Assembly: GCA_039621445.1 (NCBI GenBank)
Contig: CP154955.1
Location: 19,386,691-19,450,690, forward strand
Direction: 5' to 3'
Origin: Euglena gracilis
Lineage: Eukaryota > Euglenida > Euglenophyceae > Euglenales
DNA: 64,000 bases
Positions 1 through 11,608 of this stretch are shown here, one piece after another (the first letter of the stretch is position 1; each line of letters begins with the position of its first letter). The notes beneath the pieces are model-generated. The model saw nothing but the letters and a program-made list of their open reading frames with translations, ran no database searches and was not told the DNA's origin. The position numbers and the translations under genes are program-made.

Positions 1-2899
1 TGTATTTTTCGACGTTTCAATTCTTGACCCCGTGTTACCCGGACCGGCCCCTTTTCTGTGTGGATTTTTTATTGAGTGTGCTGGGACGTTTTTTTTTTTG
101 TTTAAGGGCCCCCCCCACCTGTAACCCCCCCCTTCATTTATAACCCCCCGGGGGTTATAGGATCCTGTTTAGTGGTTGGCCCCGAGGGGGGGGTATAAGT
201 GGCGGGGTTTCAGCCTTGGCGGTTCTCTTTGCCTTCTCATGGCTTCCGGGGGGGGGGGATTATAAGTCACGGTTTAGTGGTTGGGCCCGAGGGGGGGGTT
301 ATAAGTAGGGGGGGGGGGGGTTATGGGATGGGGGGGGGGTTATAAGTGGGGGGGTCAGGTTTATACCACCTCCTTGCCCCCAGGGCATGAGGCGGTATGG
401 GGCCCTGGCCACCATGGAATGACTGCCAACCTCCCCTTGGACCCCAACCTCTGTGGGTGGCTCCGCCAACAGAGCTCCATTGGTGTGTTGCAGCACTGAA
501 TTACGGATTTCCTCAGACCACCAATTCATTTCAAGACAGAAACCTCTCGTTGGAAGTCTCTGGTTGGGGGGGGTCAGAATCCTGTGTTGGTTTGGAGATA
601 GACCCTCGCCCATTGACCGACCCAAATGCCATTTTTTTGGAAAATATTTTTTGCAAATAATATATTTTTTCCAAGTATTTTTTGCAAATATTTTTTGCAC
701 TTAGTTGATTTCAGCCTATTGAAAGGACACAACATGCTCTGTATGTCTCTTGGGTGGAACATGTCTCTTCAGACCTGCTGCTGTGGGTCACGCTAATGAT
801 CGTGATTCACTGTTTGGATTGATTTTGTATATGTTCAACAGCATTTTTCCCCATGTATGTCCTGGACATGAAAATTTTTGCTTCACAGAGCGCAGACAGA
901 AATTTCGTCCGCTTCTTATTATTTATGGGAAAAAAATCTTCCACAGAAATTGAGACGTTTGATTTAGTTCGAATATAAAATTTTATCACATAGTTGAGAA
1001 GTCACAACTGCATCAGGTGGTATACAAAAATGCGGTCTCTGTGGAGAAGCTCTTGAATAAAATGTGCCTGGAAAATGTTTTGTGACTCCGGCAATGCTTT
1101 TTTTTGGAAGAAACAGTTTTTTTTTAGGGGGGAGTTGGCCCTGTGTCTGCTGTATTGTCCCATTCTTGCAGCCTCCACCTCTCTGGAGATTTCCCCCAAC
1201 GGCACGATCTCTCTCAATGCAACAGGTGGCCTCGTTGGCTCTGCGTGATGCCTTTCTTGGGACAGAGGAACCCCTTCTGCTGGGTATCGGGGCGGGGTAA
1301 GAATGCAGGAATGGCTTCACTTTTTCACCAGACCTCACAAATGTGGGGTTGTCGAAGGAACACTAAATGAAGTCCGCCTTTCAAAGTAATTTATGGGATT
1401 CTGAAGCGTCCATTCCCGAAAATTTTCCAGCGCTTTGTGCTGAAACCCACACAGGGGGGGGGATTGGCTGCCAAAAAAAATTGAGAATTGGAAGAAATAG
1501 GCAGAACGATACCCTGCCCATTATTTCTCTGCCTTTTTTGGCTGAGACTGCCAAAGTTGTTTTTCGGAAATTTTTGGATACAACCCCTGTTTTCATTCAG
1601 TTCAGTCTCTCTTTGAATTTTGACAGTCTGCCAGTTTGTTCAAACGTTTTTTTTTGCCCGAAATCCAGCCAGATATTCCCTTTCTGTTTTTGTTCCAGAC
1701 TGCCAAAGTCCGATTTTTTTCATCTCCATTTTTCTTTGGCACCAACCCCCCCCCCTCACCCAGGGGGGTCTTCCGAGTTATAAGAAGCCTGCATCCAGAC
1801 CAGGCTTAATTTCCAAGGTTCGGCCGTTTTGCCCTTGGGGACAGTGCTGCTGCATGGGCAGGCACTCCAAGGCAACCCAACCTGGGGGCAGGGCCAATGC
1901 GCTCCGGCAAAATGGGTGCCGCAAGCCCAGAAAACACCACCGTTGGCCTCATTTTCGGGCCCCTGAACCCTGCCCCCTGGGGTGTCTCTGAGGTTAGCAC
2001 CAACGTCTAGTCCAATTCTGCCTGAGTCATGCAGGCAATTCCATCGGGAGAGGATCACCCTTGACTCCGCAAAATGGTGTTTCGTGTTTTCCCAAGAGGT
2101 GTAAGTTTGTCAAGAATAAGTTGGATTCAAAATTCGAAGGACGGAAAAATAGTTGAACGGGAAAAGTTGTTGTGGGATACTTCTGGAATCCCCAAATCCT
2201 GGGCAAAATTTCTTCTAGAATTTTCTCCTTTTTTAAAGCTCCATCCAGAACCTTTCCCAGCAAAATTTGCTTTTCTCCAGTGCACGTTCGATAATTTTAT
2301 TTGGCGCTTTGTGCTAAATATAAAAAATACAAATCGTGATATAAGCCTACTTGTTCCCAGGATGTGAGGAAGTCTTTGTTTAGATATAATGGCAAACAAC
2401 CGTTTTCTGACCTCTTTCCAATTTTTGTATTCTAAAATATTATTTGGATTTTCAACTCTGGCTTTACCACCTCCCCTCCCCCCCGCCCTGTGCAACGATC
2501 ACCCTGGTGCAACGAACACCCTTGTTCAGACCGCTATTTTTGCACCTAAAACTGTTCGTTGGACACAGGGGCAACGTTTGAGGGTGATTTCTCCTGGTTT
2601 CTCAAAAATAAAGGTCCCGGCTATTTTCCCCAAAAATTTCCAGTTTTATCTGCCAGTTTGATGAAGGCGCGCCCAGGATTTTTCCAGCATTTTATGGATT
2701 CGCCCAATATCACGCCAGCAGAGGTACAACAGAATTTTTCCTGCCAGCAATTCCTCCTGTCCAAATTGATTCCCTCCACCCTGGTACAGGGCCAGTGTTC
2801 ACACTCACGATCAGGGTGCGAGGCCTTTTACGGCATCGTGCGTTGGGAAAGGCCACTTTGACCCTTAGGACCTCACCTTGTGGCCGGGGGGCTCTCCAG
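1..2899. other. Non-coding flank with G-tract repeats
   Basis: I see no convincing exon here. Positions 110-345 hold several copies of a G-tract repeat in which a run of G is followed by TTATAAGT or TATAAGT, with the block GGATCCTGTTTAGTGGTTGG at about 161. From 1,380 to 2,700 the sequence is unique-looking and T-rich, with scattered phrases such as CTGCCAAAGT. The open frames there have no codon bias or recognisable motif. Confidence 0.5.
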
Positions 2900-3044
2900 G
2901 CATCCATGAGCTGGAGACGGGGGCAGTGGTGTACAAGCTGCTCAGCATCTACAGCCGGAAGCTGGGGGTCAGTATGTTGGACGCCGCCACGGGGACTATG
3001 CCCTCCCTCAACACCGAGGCCAAGCCGACGCCGCAGATCAAACT
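2900..3044 (+). CDS. Gene A, candidate exon A (helical region)
   Basis: The exon follows a clear acceptor (CTCTCCAG) and reads through LETGAVVYKLLSIYSRKLGV, then MLDAATGTMPSLNTEAKPTP. It is GC-rich against its surroundings and has the codon bias of the later exons. The likely donor is the GTGTGC at 3,045; an earlier GTCAGT at about 2,968 is possible. The predicted segment is an amphipathic helix followed by a polar stretch. I do not recognise the family. It may belong to the coiled-coil gene downstream, but no phase-consistent junction to the next exon could be proved, so it could be part of a separate gene. Confidence 0.45.
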
Positions 3045-3289
3045 GTGTGCTTTGCTTGCATTGGGCTCAGACCCGTCCCTACGTCATGCCTCCTGAACAA
3101 ACAAAGTTTTCTTGACTTTCTGGGTGGTTTTGCCTCAAAATTTTGGCTGAGAAATTTCAACCAGCTGGATCTAGGCATTTGCCCAGATCCAGTGTTTTTT
3201 TTTGACAGGCTTCCAGCCTGGTGGAGGAGGGCTCCTGCCCGCACCTTGTTTTCCAGCCGGCCGGTTGGACACCCATGCGTGGTCTTTGA

Positions 3290-4030
3290 GAATTCCCTTG
3301 TTGGCTGACCACCAAACAGGATCCTATGACCCGGGGGGAGGGGGGGGTTATATGTGGGGTGTTATTTTTAGAACCCTCTTGTCGAAGATGGCAGCCTTTT
3401 TGTGCAAAAAAAATTGTTTTCAGAAAATTGCCAGTTTTTTGTTTCCTGCCCGTGGCAAAAAGTCACAAAGTCGATCTCAGAGCACCCAAGTGTGGTGGGG
3501 GGGGGACTGTCAGGGGACTATCAGGATTTCTTTTGTAACGTCCAGGAGGGGCTATCATTGGGGCCCTGGGTGTCGATGCAGCATCGGGACAAGCGAAATG
3601 GACAACCATTAAGGCAAATCTTCAAAACTGTGTCTCTCGAGGGGGGAGAGGGTTTGGCTGGCCAAGAAGGGGACGGTTATGGTGCAAAACCTGTCGCCCT
3701 TCTCAAGGCCGATGTAACGGTCTTGAAATGATTAAATGGGGGGGGTTATAAGTCGAGGTTTGGTGTTTGACCGGATGAGGTCCAAAAAATACCCCCTATT
3801 TTTGCTCCAGGGGAGTCAAACAAGGTATTTTGGGCAATTTATGGTTTTTGCCAAACCCATGGCATGCCCACAACACCCGGTTTTTTGGGCACACCATGTG
3901 ATTTTTGGCATTTTTTTTGCCACTTGCTTCTTCATCATTTTTCCTTCTGGGGGGGTTATAAGTCACGGTTTGGTGGTTGGACCCGCGGGGGGGGGGTATA
4001 GGATGGGGTGTATAAGTGGGGGGGTCTAGG
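3290..4030. repeat. G-tract/TATAAG repeat cluster
   Basis: Copies of the repeat also seen at 145-305 recur here. At 3,290-3,355 it is inverted (ACCACCAAACAGGATCC then a G run). At 3,737 and 3,955 it is direct (G run, TTATAAGTC, then GGTTTGGTG). Another inverted remnant lies at 18,535-18,640. The shared core joins a GTTTRGTGGTTGG phrase to a G tract and TATAAG. Confidence 0.55.
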
Positions 4031-4134
4031 TTGTTCAGGGAAAATGGGACATTTTTTAGGGCATTTCTGCAGGTGACTATTTTCGACGCAAAAAACCCCT
4101 GAAGAATAGCCCCCCCCCCCCAGGGAGGTGGCAG

Positions 4135-4620
4135 GACAACCCCCCCCCCCCAAATATAAGAAACCCCTCGCTATAAGAAACCCCCAAATATAAGAAACCT
4201 TTTGGCCGATTTTAGCCGACACCCAAATATAAGAAACCCCCGAATATAAGAAACCCCTGGGCCGTTGGACGCTAATCCACATATAAGAAACCCCCTCATC
4301 CCTTGCAAATCTGTCTTTCACCGACATCACTCCCAGATTCAAAAAAACAACACTCTCCCACTTTCTTGTGGACTGATGGAATGATCTGATTCAGCATAAA
4401 CACGCTCCAAGGCCTCAGAAGCCATCAGACATGAAGAAAATCCTACACGCCGCGGTCACATGCAATTAATTACACGAAGGAACCGAAGGAAGAAAGAGTT
4501 CCATGTACAACAAACCCACCCAAATATGATACCCCCAAATATAAGAAACCCTTTGGGCCGATCGGCCGAAACCCAAACATAAGAAACGGGTTTCTTATAT
4601 TCGGGGGGGGGGGGCCCTCC
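4135..4620. repeat. Short-period ATATAAGAAACCCC repeats
   Basis: The phrase AAATATAAGAAACCCC and close variants recur at least six times between 4,150 and 4,300 and again at 4,525-4,580. It then appears in reverse complement as GGGTTTCTTATATTCGG at about 4,588, forming a foldback. Related AAATATAAACCCC and AAATAATACCCC forms bound the elements at 22.4, 34.2 and 48.4 kb. Confidence 0.6.
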
Positions 4621-4810
4621 CACCACCCATGGGGTTTTGAAGGCTCCCATAGGTTCAACGTAAAGGCCTGAGCTTGGTTGCCTGCACTACGTCTAAGAAC
4701 GTTCGGTCCGTCTGTACTAAATCCCCCTGAATAAAATCCCAATGGGGCTCTTACTCGGACGATTGGTCAAAATCTCAGGGGAGGAAACCATTATTCGGGG
4801 CCCTCACTAG

Positions 4811-4969
4811 GCCTTCCCCAATTTCCTGGGCGCACATTTTAGGTGATAATTTTCTTTTGGTGCCCTCGGCGCTGAACAGGGTGGGGGGGTGGGGGGGTCT
4901 TGGATCTTGGGGTCTTGGAGGAGGTGTCGCCCCCCACCAAGCGTTGCTGTGCAGCCCTGCCTGCCCCAG
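4811..4969 (+). repeat. Oriented intronic repeat, copy 1
   Basis: A roughly 50-bp block (TTTCCTGGGCGCACATTTTA, then a TTTTCTTTTGGTGCC phrase) is followed by G and C tracts. The block ends a little upstream of the acceptor of exon B at 4,970. Matching blocks occur in the same orientation at 6,184, 8,310, 20,645 and 26,448. Confidence 0.55.
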
Positions 4970-5055
4970 GTACAACTGGAACGTCGTCTCCGCCATGCTG
5001 CAGAAGGTGGCGTTCGTTCTGGAGCCCGACGTGAAGGCGCTCATCATTGCCGGAG
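4970..5055 (+). CDS. Gene A, candidate exon B
   Basis: Acceptor CTGCCCCAG precedes a frame reading YNWNVVSAMLQKVAFVLEPD and then VKALIIA. A donor-like GAG|GTCCTG lies at 5,056. Immediately beyond, a frame one base away reads EVLSDTFVVVHLTNR and then meets TGA at about 5,098, so the exon may really extend further with a one-base break. Bias and GC content match the other exons. The segment looks like a packed hydrophobic helix pair; no family was recognised. The frame discontinuity could be an assembly error or a real lesion. Confidence 0.45.
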
Positions 5056-5521
5056 GTCCTGTCCGACACCTTCGTTGTGGTGCACCTGACCAATCGATGA
5101 GCTCAGATCCGAAAGGACATGAGGTGGGGGGAGGGGGCTGACCTGCTGCTGCAAGTTGGCAAACCTGTTGGGCATCCCATAAATTTTCCAGAGCAGGTAA
5201 TGCCAGGTACTCCAGGTGGGTATGATGGCAGGGGCTCGTTGCACTGCCAGTTTTTTTTTTACGGGGGACAGGGGGCATCTTATTTGGGGCAGGTGCTGCC
5301 CCTCTCGTGTGAACAAATCAAGCAAACGGTCACAAATGAGTTTCCTGATAACAACCCCCCCCCATTATGTACACACATATATATGTGCACATTTATATGT
5401 GTGTATGTATATATGTATATATGCATAACCCCCCGGGTACTGTTTTTCTCGCCCGAAGCGACACCCGCACGGCAATGTTCACACGTCGATGAAAGGAGAT
5501 CAGCAGCCTGGCCGTTGGGGA

Positions 5522-5806
5522 CAGGCTGGATTTTAAGGCAGTGCCAACCCACGGGGGGGGGGGGGCAGGCACTTTAAGGCTCCGAGATCCGACCCGGGGG
5601 AGAACATGGCCAAAGGTGCCTGGGCACTTGCCCAAAGCACTTCCAGCATCAAAGGTGCCAGAAGCCCAGAAAAGGCCATTTTTGGGCATTTTTGGTCGAC
5701 CAAACAGGCACGACCCCCCCCGGGGGGGGGTGCCTGCCTGCCCAGGCACTCCAGGGCACCCTGAGACCCTCCCCCCTCCTCTCCCGGGTTGGCCAATTCC
5801 AGCCTG
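5522..5806. mobile_element. hAT-type MITE, 285 bp
   Basis: The left end is CAGGCTGGATTTT and the right end, read inward on the other strand, is CAGGCTGGAATTGG, so the terminal inverted repeats match for about nine bases. The flanks are GTTGGGGA on the left and ATTGGGGA on the right, an 8-bp target duplication with one mismatch. Inside are G/C tracts and a GGTGCCTG foldback, but no ORF of transposase type. Eight-base duplications with CA...TG ends are typical of hAT transposons. Confidence 0.7.
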
Positions 5807-6139
5807 ATTGGGGACACAAGTCTGATTGAAGGGTGGCTGGGGTTCGGCAAGGAGGCCTCACACATAGGGGCCCATGCAGAGATCCCAAAAAAACCCACCC
5901 CTTTCCCATCATTGTTGGCCAACAACGCCCCTCCATACCAAAAGCACTCACCCCCCCCAAAAGATTTACACACTTCGGTGAAAATCCCCAAGTGGACGTT
6001 TAGTTGCAGATGCAAAGCTTGATTCAAGGTTTCGCTTTCTTGGGGGCGTTGTATTCAAGCTGTGATGACCTGGGAGGTCCCTCAAGGGGCCCTCCGCAGA
6101 TCTTTCCGGGAATTCCAGAAACCCTAGAGGTGGCGGGGG

Positions 6140-6310
6140 GGGGGGGGGGGGGGGCGACCCCCCCTGCCTCCCATTTTGACCCCTTCCCGTATTTTCAGGG
6201 GCGCCGGGTCAAAATAATTTCTTTGGTGCTTTTGGCTTTGTTCTTGGGTGGTGCCATTGGTGGGTGGAGGGGTTGACCCCCCGCCAGGAGGGAACAAATG
6301 GGGACAAGGA
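6140..6310 (+). repeat. Oriented intronic repeat, copy 2
   Basis: It carries the block CCGTATTTTCAGGGGCGCCG followed by GTCAAAATAATTTCTTTGGTGC (split here into its two halves), bounded by a G tract at about 6,137 and a GTTGACCCCCC tract at 6,270. It lies about 70 bp upstream of exon C, in the same orientation as the other copies. Confidence 0.6.
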
Positions 6311-6375
6311 TTGTTCTTCGGGGGACTCCCACAGGCCCCCTCCGCACTGACCTGGTTGCCTGTGTTACCCTCCAG

Positions 6376-6450
6376 ACCACGACATGCTGCTGGAGCTGCT
6401 CAAGGACCTGCACCAGCATTTGACGGCCAAGGAGCGCCACAGGCAAGCAG
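6376..6450 (+). CDS. Gene A, candidate exon C
   Basis: A 75-bp exon between acceptor CCCTCCAG and donor CAG|GTGTGG reads HDMLLELLKDLHQHLTAKER followed by HRQA. Leucine spacing makes it a strong amphipathic helix, and its composition resembles the later coiled-coil exons. It is too short to show up as a long ORF. The position just downstream of an oriented intronic repeat is the same as for exons B and N. The product family was not recognised, and the connection to the neighbouring exons is inferred from strand, composition and spacing. Confidence 0.5.
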
Positions 6451-7820
6451 GTGTGGGCTGAGGTGGTGGTGCCCAACCAAATCTCATGCTCGAATCGACA
6501 GATGATTTCGGACGTGACTTCATTGATTCTGCCGACATCTACACTGCAAAATGCATCTGCAGGTTGCCATGCTTTCATTTTTACAGAATTACATGTGTTC
6601 CGTGGGTTTATTCAGAAACAGCAGCCTCCGAGGAAACCGCCAAACAGTTTAATGCCGAATTCATCCCAAGGGTTTTGGTGGCACACCACCTGTTAACGGG
6701 AAGGCGTGGAACGGCACTGCCCGCGGGTGCTTCTGCAGGGAAGGGCAAGGCGGCCCCGGAGGCCCCGCCGTTCACCCACTGCGCGCCTCCTCAGGCCACC
6801 CCAAAGGCGCAGAATGGGGTGTGCGGTCCCATCTGTTTGGGCACTGGAACTCTGCAGGACAACATTCTGTTTTTGTCTGGCGATTTCTGAGTGTGTTTTT
6901 TTGTATATATTATATATTACATATATTATATATAATATATGTTTTCTATATTATTATACATAGGCATATAGGAAATAAAGGTTGATGTTTGCGTCTTCTC
7001 TGTTGAGACCGAGCGCGAGAGATGATTGCGATTTCGTCGGAAGCCACAGATGAGGGATCAGAACCCACTGCTGATAACACAACAGCTTTTCAAAAACTAC
7101 TCCGCTTTTTGGCCGAGTGGCAACAACGAGAGATTTTTTCTTGGGATCTTTTAGCTTTGTCCCTCCTGTGCCTAATAGTAGCCCTGCGGGGATTCGGGGG
7201 GGGGGGCAAGGATTTCACAGCAAGACGATTATCATTTCTTTTTTATTATATATTTATTATTTTTTTCTTGTGTGTATTTCGCTTTCCACTTTTTCCCAAC
7301 AGTCCACTGCCTACTGGAGGGAAGGGGCCTGCCAGCCGTGTCAAGGCGCGGCGGCCTATCCGTGTCACTCACCCTGGGTGGCCCCCCTGGCCCGTAGGAG
7401 GCACCGTGGCCCAAGCTGCCCCGCCTGGCTGGAAAGTCGCCGCGGCAGCCGGTGACTGTCCATGGGCCACTGTGTGGCGGTGGCGGGTATCGGCCAAGGA
7501 CGCCCAGCAGGCACTATCCCTCGTGGGGCTTGCCGCTCACCACAGAGGCGCTGCTCAGCGGAAGTCCCTGAATTTTATGCTTTGTCCCCCCTGGAGGGAA
7601 AATCTCGAAGCATTTTTTTTCAAAAAATGTGTTGATCTGTGCAAGTCATTTCCTTTGCGCAGCAGCCTCCTGACTTGTTTTGTTGGGTCCATTTTTTCCC
7701 AATTTAACCTCATTGGTCGCAACACCACCCACATTAGTGAGGACTCGTGACCCCCGGCTTTTGTTTGCAAATTCCAGAACCTCATTGGTCGTGAGCCCGA
7801 CTTTTGTTTGAAAATTCCAG

Positions 7821-7969
7821 ATGCAGCAACAGAGCCAGTGGCCGTCGATTCGGGCGGAGGACGGCAGCCCACAGAGGCCCATGGCGGCGACGACGCGTGG
7901 TCGCTGCCGTCCTCCCTGCCGCAGGACCAGAAGCTGCCCTCGGAGCTGTGGGCCACGCCGCGAGACGTG
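7821..7969 (+). CDS. Gene A, candidate exon D
   Basis: After acceptor AATTCCAG the frame reads AATEPVAVDSGGGRQPTEAH and then DDAWSLPSSLPQDQKLPSEL, with WATPRD at the end. Donor choices are GAC|GTGGTG or GTG|GTGCGC. The block is GC-rich in an AT-rich intron. It looks like a disordered, acidic/polar linker rather than a folded domain. Upstream, the phrase AACCTCATTGGTCG with a TTTTGTTTG...AATTCCAG tail occurs twice (about 7,705 and 7,775), so the acceptor lies inside a short direct repeat. Confidence 0.45.
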
Positions 7970-8019
7970 GTGCGCCCCAGCCCGCCAGAATTCAATTTTT
8001 CTGAATTTTCTCAAAAATG

Positions 8020-8240
8020 CTGGGAAGTCAAAGGAAATGTTCGGCGACCTGAATTGAAGCCCTTAAAATGCCCTATCTAACGGTATTTTGATTTCCCTGC
8101 AACTCCCCGCCTAGCCCGAGTTACGGCCATTTTTTTTAACCAATTTGGGCCATATTGTACAGTTTTAGCTTGCTTTGACTTGGCCGATTTGGGCATTTCT
8201 GGGTTAAAAAAGGTCGAAAAAACCGAAAAAAATTGCCCGA
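8020..8240 (-). repeat. Dispersed satellite-type unit (CCCTATCT block)
   Basis: The core reads GGAAATGTTCGGCGACCTGA, then GAAGCCCTTAAAATGCCCTA, a TATTTTGATTTCCCTGCAAC phrase and AGCCCGAGTTACGGCC. Related units lie at 12,640, 13,540 and 13,730 in the opposite orientation, and at 52,950-53,530 and 59,690. No ORF is shared between copies, so conservation is at the DNA level. Confidence 0.7.
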
Positions 8241-8269
8241 AAAGGGCAGAGCGGGAATCGGCCAAACAG

Positions 8270-8425
8270 CCAGGGTGGGGGGGGGGTCAACCCCCCCCCC
8301 ACCACCTCCACCCGTATTTCTGGAGCACCAATTTTCGACCCAAAAAAATCTGTGACATTGCTGTGGTGAGGGGGTCGACCCCCCCCCACCAGGCCTTCCT
8401 GTGCAGCCCTGCTGCCCGCCCCCAG
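8270..8425 (+). repeat. Oriented intronic repeat, copy 3
   Basis: It contains CCCGTATTTCTGGAGCACCA followed by ATTTTCGACCC, then GGGGTCGACCCCCCCC and the tail CACCAGGCCTTCCTGTGCAG. The tail also occurs at about 26,549 (CACCAGGCCTTCCCGTACAG) and, more diverged, before exon B. Confidence 0.6.
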
Positions 8426-8819
8426 GGTGCCCTCCTGGGGAAAGGCTGACAGTTTGGGTTTCGGTCCATATGTCGTCTCATGAACAGGCAGACATTTCCG
8501 GTCTGCCTTTTTTATTGGTCTGTCGGTGGGGTTCCCGCAAGGAAATCGACCATTCGCCGGGCTGCAAAGTTGAAGCAGACAGCAGCCTAATACTTCACTA
8601 TTTTTTGAAATCAAGTCGCCTCCTCCATCGAACCGTATTTAAAGTGGTGGCACACCGCCTGCGGGATGTCCCAAACCTTGCTTTCAATCTGTTGCATTGC
8701 TGATCGTCTTATTCGCCCGTAAAAGTTCTGCAATGCTCAAAATTTTGGTGGTGCCCAAACCCTGCCATACCGCCATCCGCCTCCATCTGCCTGGCCCTGC
8801 CTCCCCTCCAGCCCTCCAG

Positions 8820-8897
8820 CCCCCCCGACGAAGCCGAGCTCCGGCGCCACAATACCGCCCAGGCCCGCCACAAGATGGCCGGGGCAGGGCAGCCCAT
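8820..8897 (+). CDS. Gene A, candidate exon E
   Basis: The frame after acceptor CCCTCCAG reads PPDEAELRRHNTAQARHKMA and then GAGQPM, with GT donor choices within ATGTGTGTCC. The Glu/Arg/Ala-rich helix is of the same style as exons F and G, which follow within 1.5 kb. The exact 3' end is not settled. A charged helical segment of unknown family. Confidence 0.45.
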
Positions 8898-9841
8898 GTG
8901 TGTCCCTTTCTGGCGAGGCATTGGCTGGGCGCTTTCGTATGGTCCCTCCTCATCTTTCGCGAGGACAGCAATACCCTCCTCTTTTCTACTGTGTCATGAT
9001 GAATGATGGTTTTTTGTTCAAGCAGATCCTTCCTTTTTCATTTCCAGAACTGACCGGACCTCGATGAGTGCCCCTCTGCCAGAAATCAAGGTGTGGTGCA
9101 GCTTTTCTTGTAGAAGTGCCAACAGACTTCCGAATTATTTTTAGGAAAGAATCCAACTCCTTCGTGTGTGTGTCCATTCCAAAAATGTGTCCCTGCTCCA
9201 TGTTTTTTTTCTTGGGGGTCCAAAAACATGCGCATTCTTCGGTCTTCACACACGGGCGCCCCAATTACTTTGGTCCCTGGAGGGCTGTATCTCCATTCAT
9301 GCCCGTGGTCAACAGGTTCTGCCCACAGAACCCATCAGCATGCACCAGCGAACGCACTGTGACAAACCCAAGTTGACTGTGTCTTGTACACCGTGCAGCG
9401 TGTGCCGAATGTGTATCCAGCCACACACCACAGTCACTGCCACGGTCATGGCGAAGCAGCTGCAAACGGCATCATGCGCGGATGAAGGCGAAAACAAGGG
9501 GGGTTGGCAATGTTGCCGTGGTGAACTCAAACAGCTCAGTTTTGTGAGATCAACACCCAGCACAGAAGAAGCATGGTACTATCCAGAATGCTCACATGTG
9601 CACTCAGCTTCCGGAACATGCAGACGCGCATTTTCATTATAACAGCCACAATTTTCTGACGCAACGAGAAAACTGCATTCCTGGCCACCTTTTTCTTCTT
9701 TCAAGTCTTTTGACCTTCATGCATTCTGGTGAACCTCCCGTGCACCATGCCCTGTGGTCAGAGGTGGGGGAGGGAGGGAGAGGCGCTTTCCATCCCGTGT
9801 GGCGCCGCAGTGCCCTTCTGTCTGTGCCCTCTCTTGCCCAG

Positions 9842-9916
9842 CCCCGCAACGCCCGGGAGCGGAAGCAGCGGCAGATCGAACACCTCGCCCGCCTGAAGCA
9901 CCAGCGGGAACAGAAG
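9842..9916 (+). CDS. Gene A, exon F (coiled coil)
   Basis: A 75-bp exon between acceptor TTGCCCAG and donor AAG|GTCCGC, phase 0 at both ends, reads RNARERKQRQIEHLARLKHQ and then REQK. This is continuous charged helix with heptad-like Leu/Ile spacing, typical of long coiled coils. It joins exon G in phase (0 to 0). Coiled coils of this kind are common in ciliary and cytoskeletal proteins, but nothing here identifies a particular family. Confidence 0.6.
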
Positions 9917-9984
9917 GTCCGCCCCCCCGCCTCCGTCTGCATTTGTGGGACGATGGCTTTGCGATGTGTGAGATCCGCAGCAGG

Positions 9985-10160
9985 CAGACTTGGATTATCA
10001 CCATGATCCCGGCTCCGTTCCCGGAATTTTTTCACCCAGTCGTGAGCGACTGGATTTCTAGTTTCCGAATCACCTCCATTTGACCCCCAAGTGCCCGCCA
10101 GGCCGAAATTATTCAGCCGCGAAGGGGTTCAAACTGGGTAGGATTGCCCCCCCCCCTCTC
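9985..10160 (-). repeat. Block-B dispersed repeat (inverted copy)
   Basis: This 165-bp block is the reverse complement of blocks at 12,810-12,980 and 14,120-14,280. Shared phrases include GATTATCACCATGATC, CGGAATTTTTTCACCCAGTC and the TAGTTTCCGAATCACCT stretch, ending in GGGGTTCAAACTGGGTAGGA. It sits within the intron between exons F and G. Confidence 0.7.
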
Positions 10161-10262
10161 CTGATTCTGCATGCTCCGGTGTGCCCATTCTGCCTCATTG
10201 TTCCCAGGGGGGGGACAATCAGCCAACCACCCGAATTCAAACCACGGCCCTCCCTGCCCCAG

Positions 10263-10336
10263 GCGGCGATGGAAGCCACCGAAGCCCTCGAGGCGGCCCG
10301 GCGCCGGGAGGAACAGGCCGCCTTGCTGAGGCGAAG
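10263..10336 (+). CDS. Gene A, exon G (coiled coil)
   Basis: Acceptor CTGCCCCAG leads into AAMEATEALEAARRREEQAA followed by LLRR, ending at GAAG|GTGTGG in phase 2. It continues the charged helix of exon F in phase. The next recognisable exon lies over 6 kb away beyond a satellite complex, and the phases of G and H do not match, so at least one exon between them is probably missing from this list or unrecognisable. Confidence 0.55.
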
Positions 10337-11608
10337 GTGTGGACTGGAGTTTTCTAAAGCTGAAGGGGACCGGACTCCGAGGGGGGGGGTTAGCCAGCCA
10401 GTATTGTCTGGGAGCCAGCCAGCAGCTCCCAGCTGGGCTGCAGAATCCCCCCGGGGGGGGGGGTCCGATGGAATGAAGTTGGAGCAAGCAGCTGGGTTGG
10501 GCCGGAAAAAAATCCAGCTCAAAGCACCAAAAAGAGGTCAAAGTCGTCAAATGGTGTTTTTGAGGGGGTTTTGTGTTTTGGACTCCGAATTTTTCTGGAT
10601 AAAAACTTTGGCTGAAAATTCTAACCCGGTTGCATTTGGGATTCTTCTCCAGTTTTTGGCAACCCGTTGTTCTAGCCCGGCAATAGATTGGGCTGGACCC
10701 GTCCCACTGGGGGGAGGACGACTGAGACCTGCTTCAGAGTGCTGAAGTGGTTTTGTTGGATTGACCTGTGTCTTGCAAAGTGTGTTATAACTCTTTTATT
10801 TTCTTTTTAATTATGTTTTAATATGTGACTCTTCTGTTTCTGTTATTTTTTTTGAGAAGTCTGATGAGTTAGGGTGGAATTATCCTCATAGTTCAATGCT
10901 GATCTTTCCTCCCAACCAACATGTCAATCACTTTGGGAAAAGCAGTCCGTGGAAGTTCACCCAGTACTGTTCTCTTACGACAGGTATGAGAAGCTTCCAC
11001 CCAAGGTGGTTCTGCCAAGGGATCCAGTCTCGCAGGTGTGAAATGAAAGTTTGCCAGAAGCTGCCAAAATTTGTTTCTCAGTTGTACAAACCAGTTTGCT
11101 TGATTCCCCTGAAAGAGACATTATAAGTGAGCAGATTGGTGGCCGAAATCTGACCCCAAAACGATTTGAATTCTCTTTGTGGCACCATTTTGACAAAACT
11201 GGTTAAAAGGTTATTTTTTTTAAAAAAAATGCATTTGGGGTGTTTTTTTTCCAGGTGGCCAATGATTTTTCAGCTTTGACATAACGACCCATTTCGCCTT
11301 CGAACCTCACTGAATTAGTCAGGGAACCGTTTCGGCGGTCCATGGTGGCCCAGTGTGACCATCATCGGGCTGCAGGACGGGATAGGTACGGGCTTCCATC
11401 GAACATTGGTGAGTGGAACGGGTCCACGTTCCAAGGCTGGATAAAGTAAATTGGGCTGATGCTTCCCTCATCCAAAGTGCGACAGCCTGTTCTGTCAATC
11501 CCCCCCCAATTGGAGTGTATTTTGTTGGTGCAGAATAGAGTGGCTTTGATCTATTTTCCATGAGCCATGTAGCAACTAATCGGAAAAATATTCCCCTCCC
11601 CCTATTTT

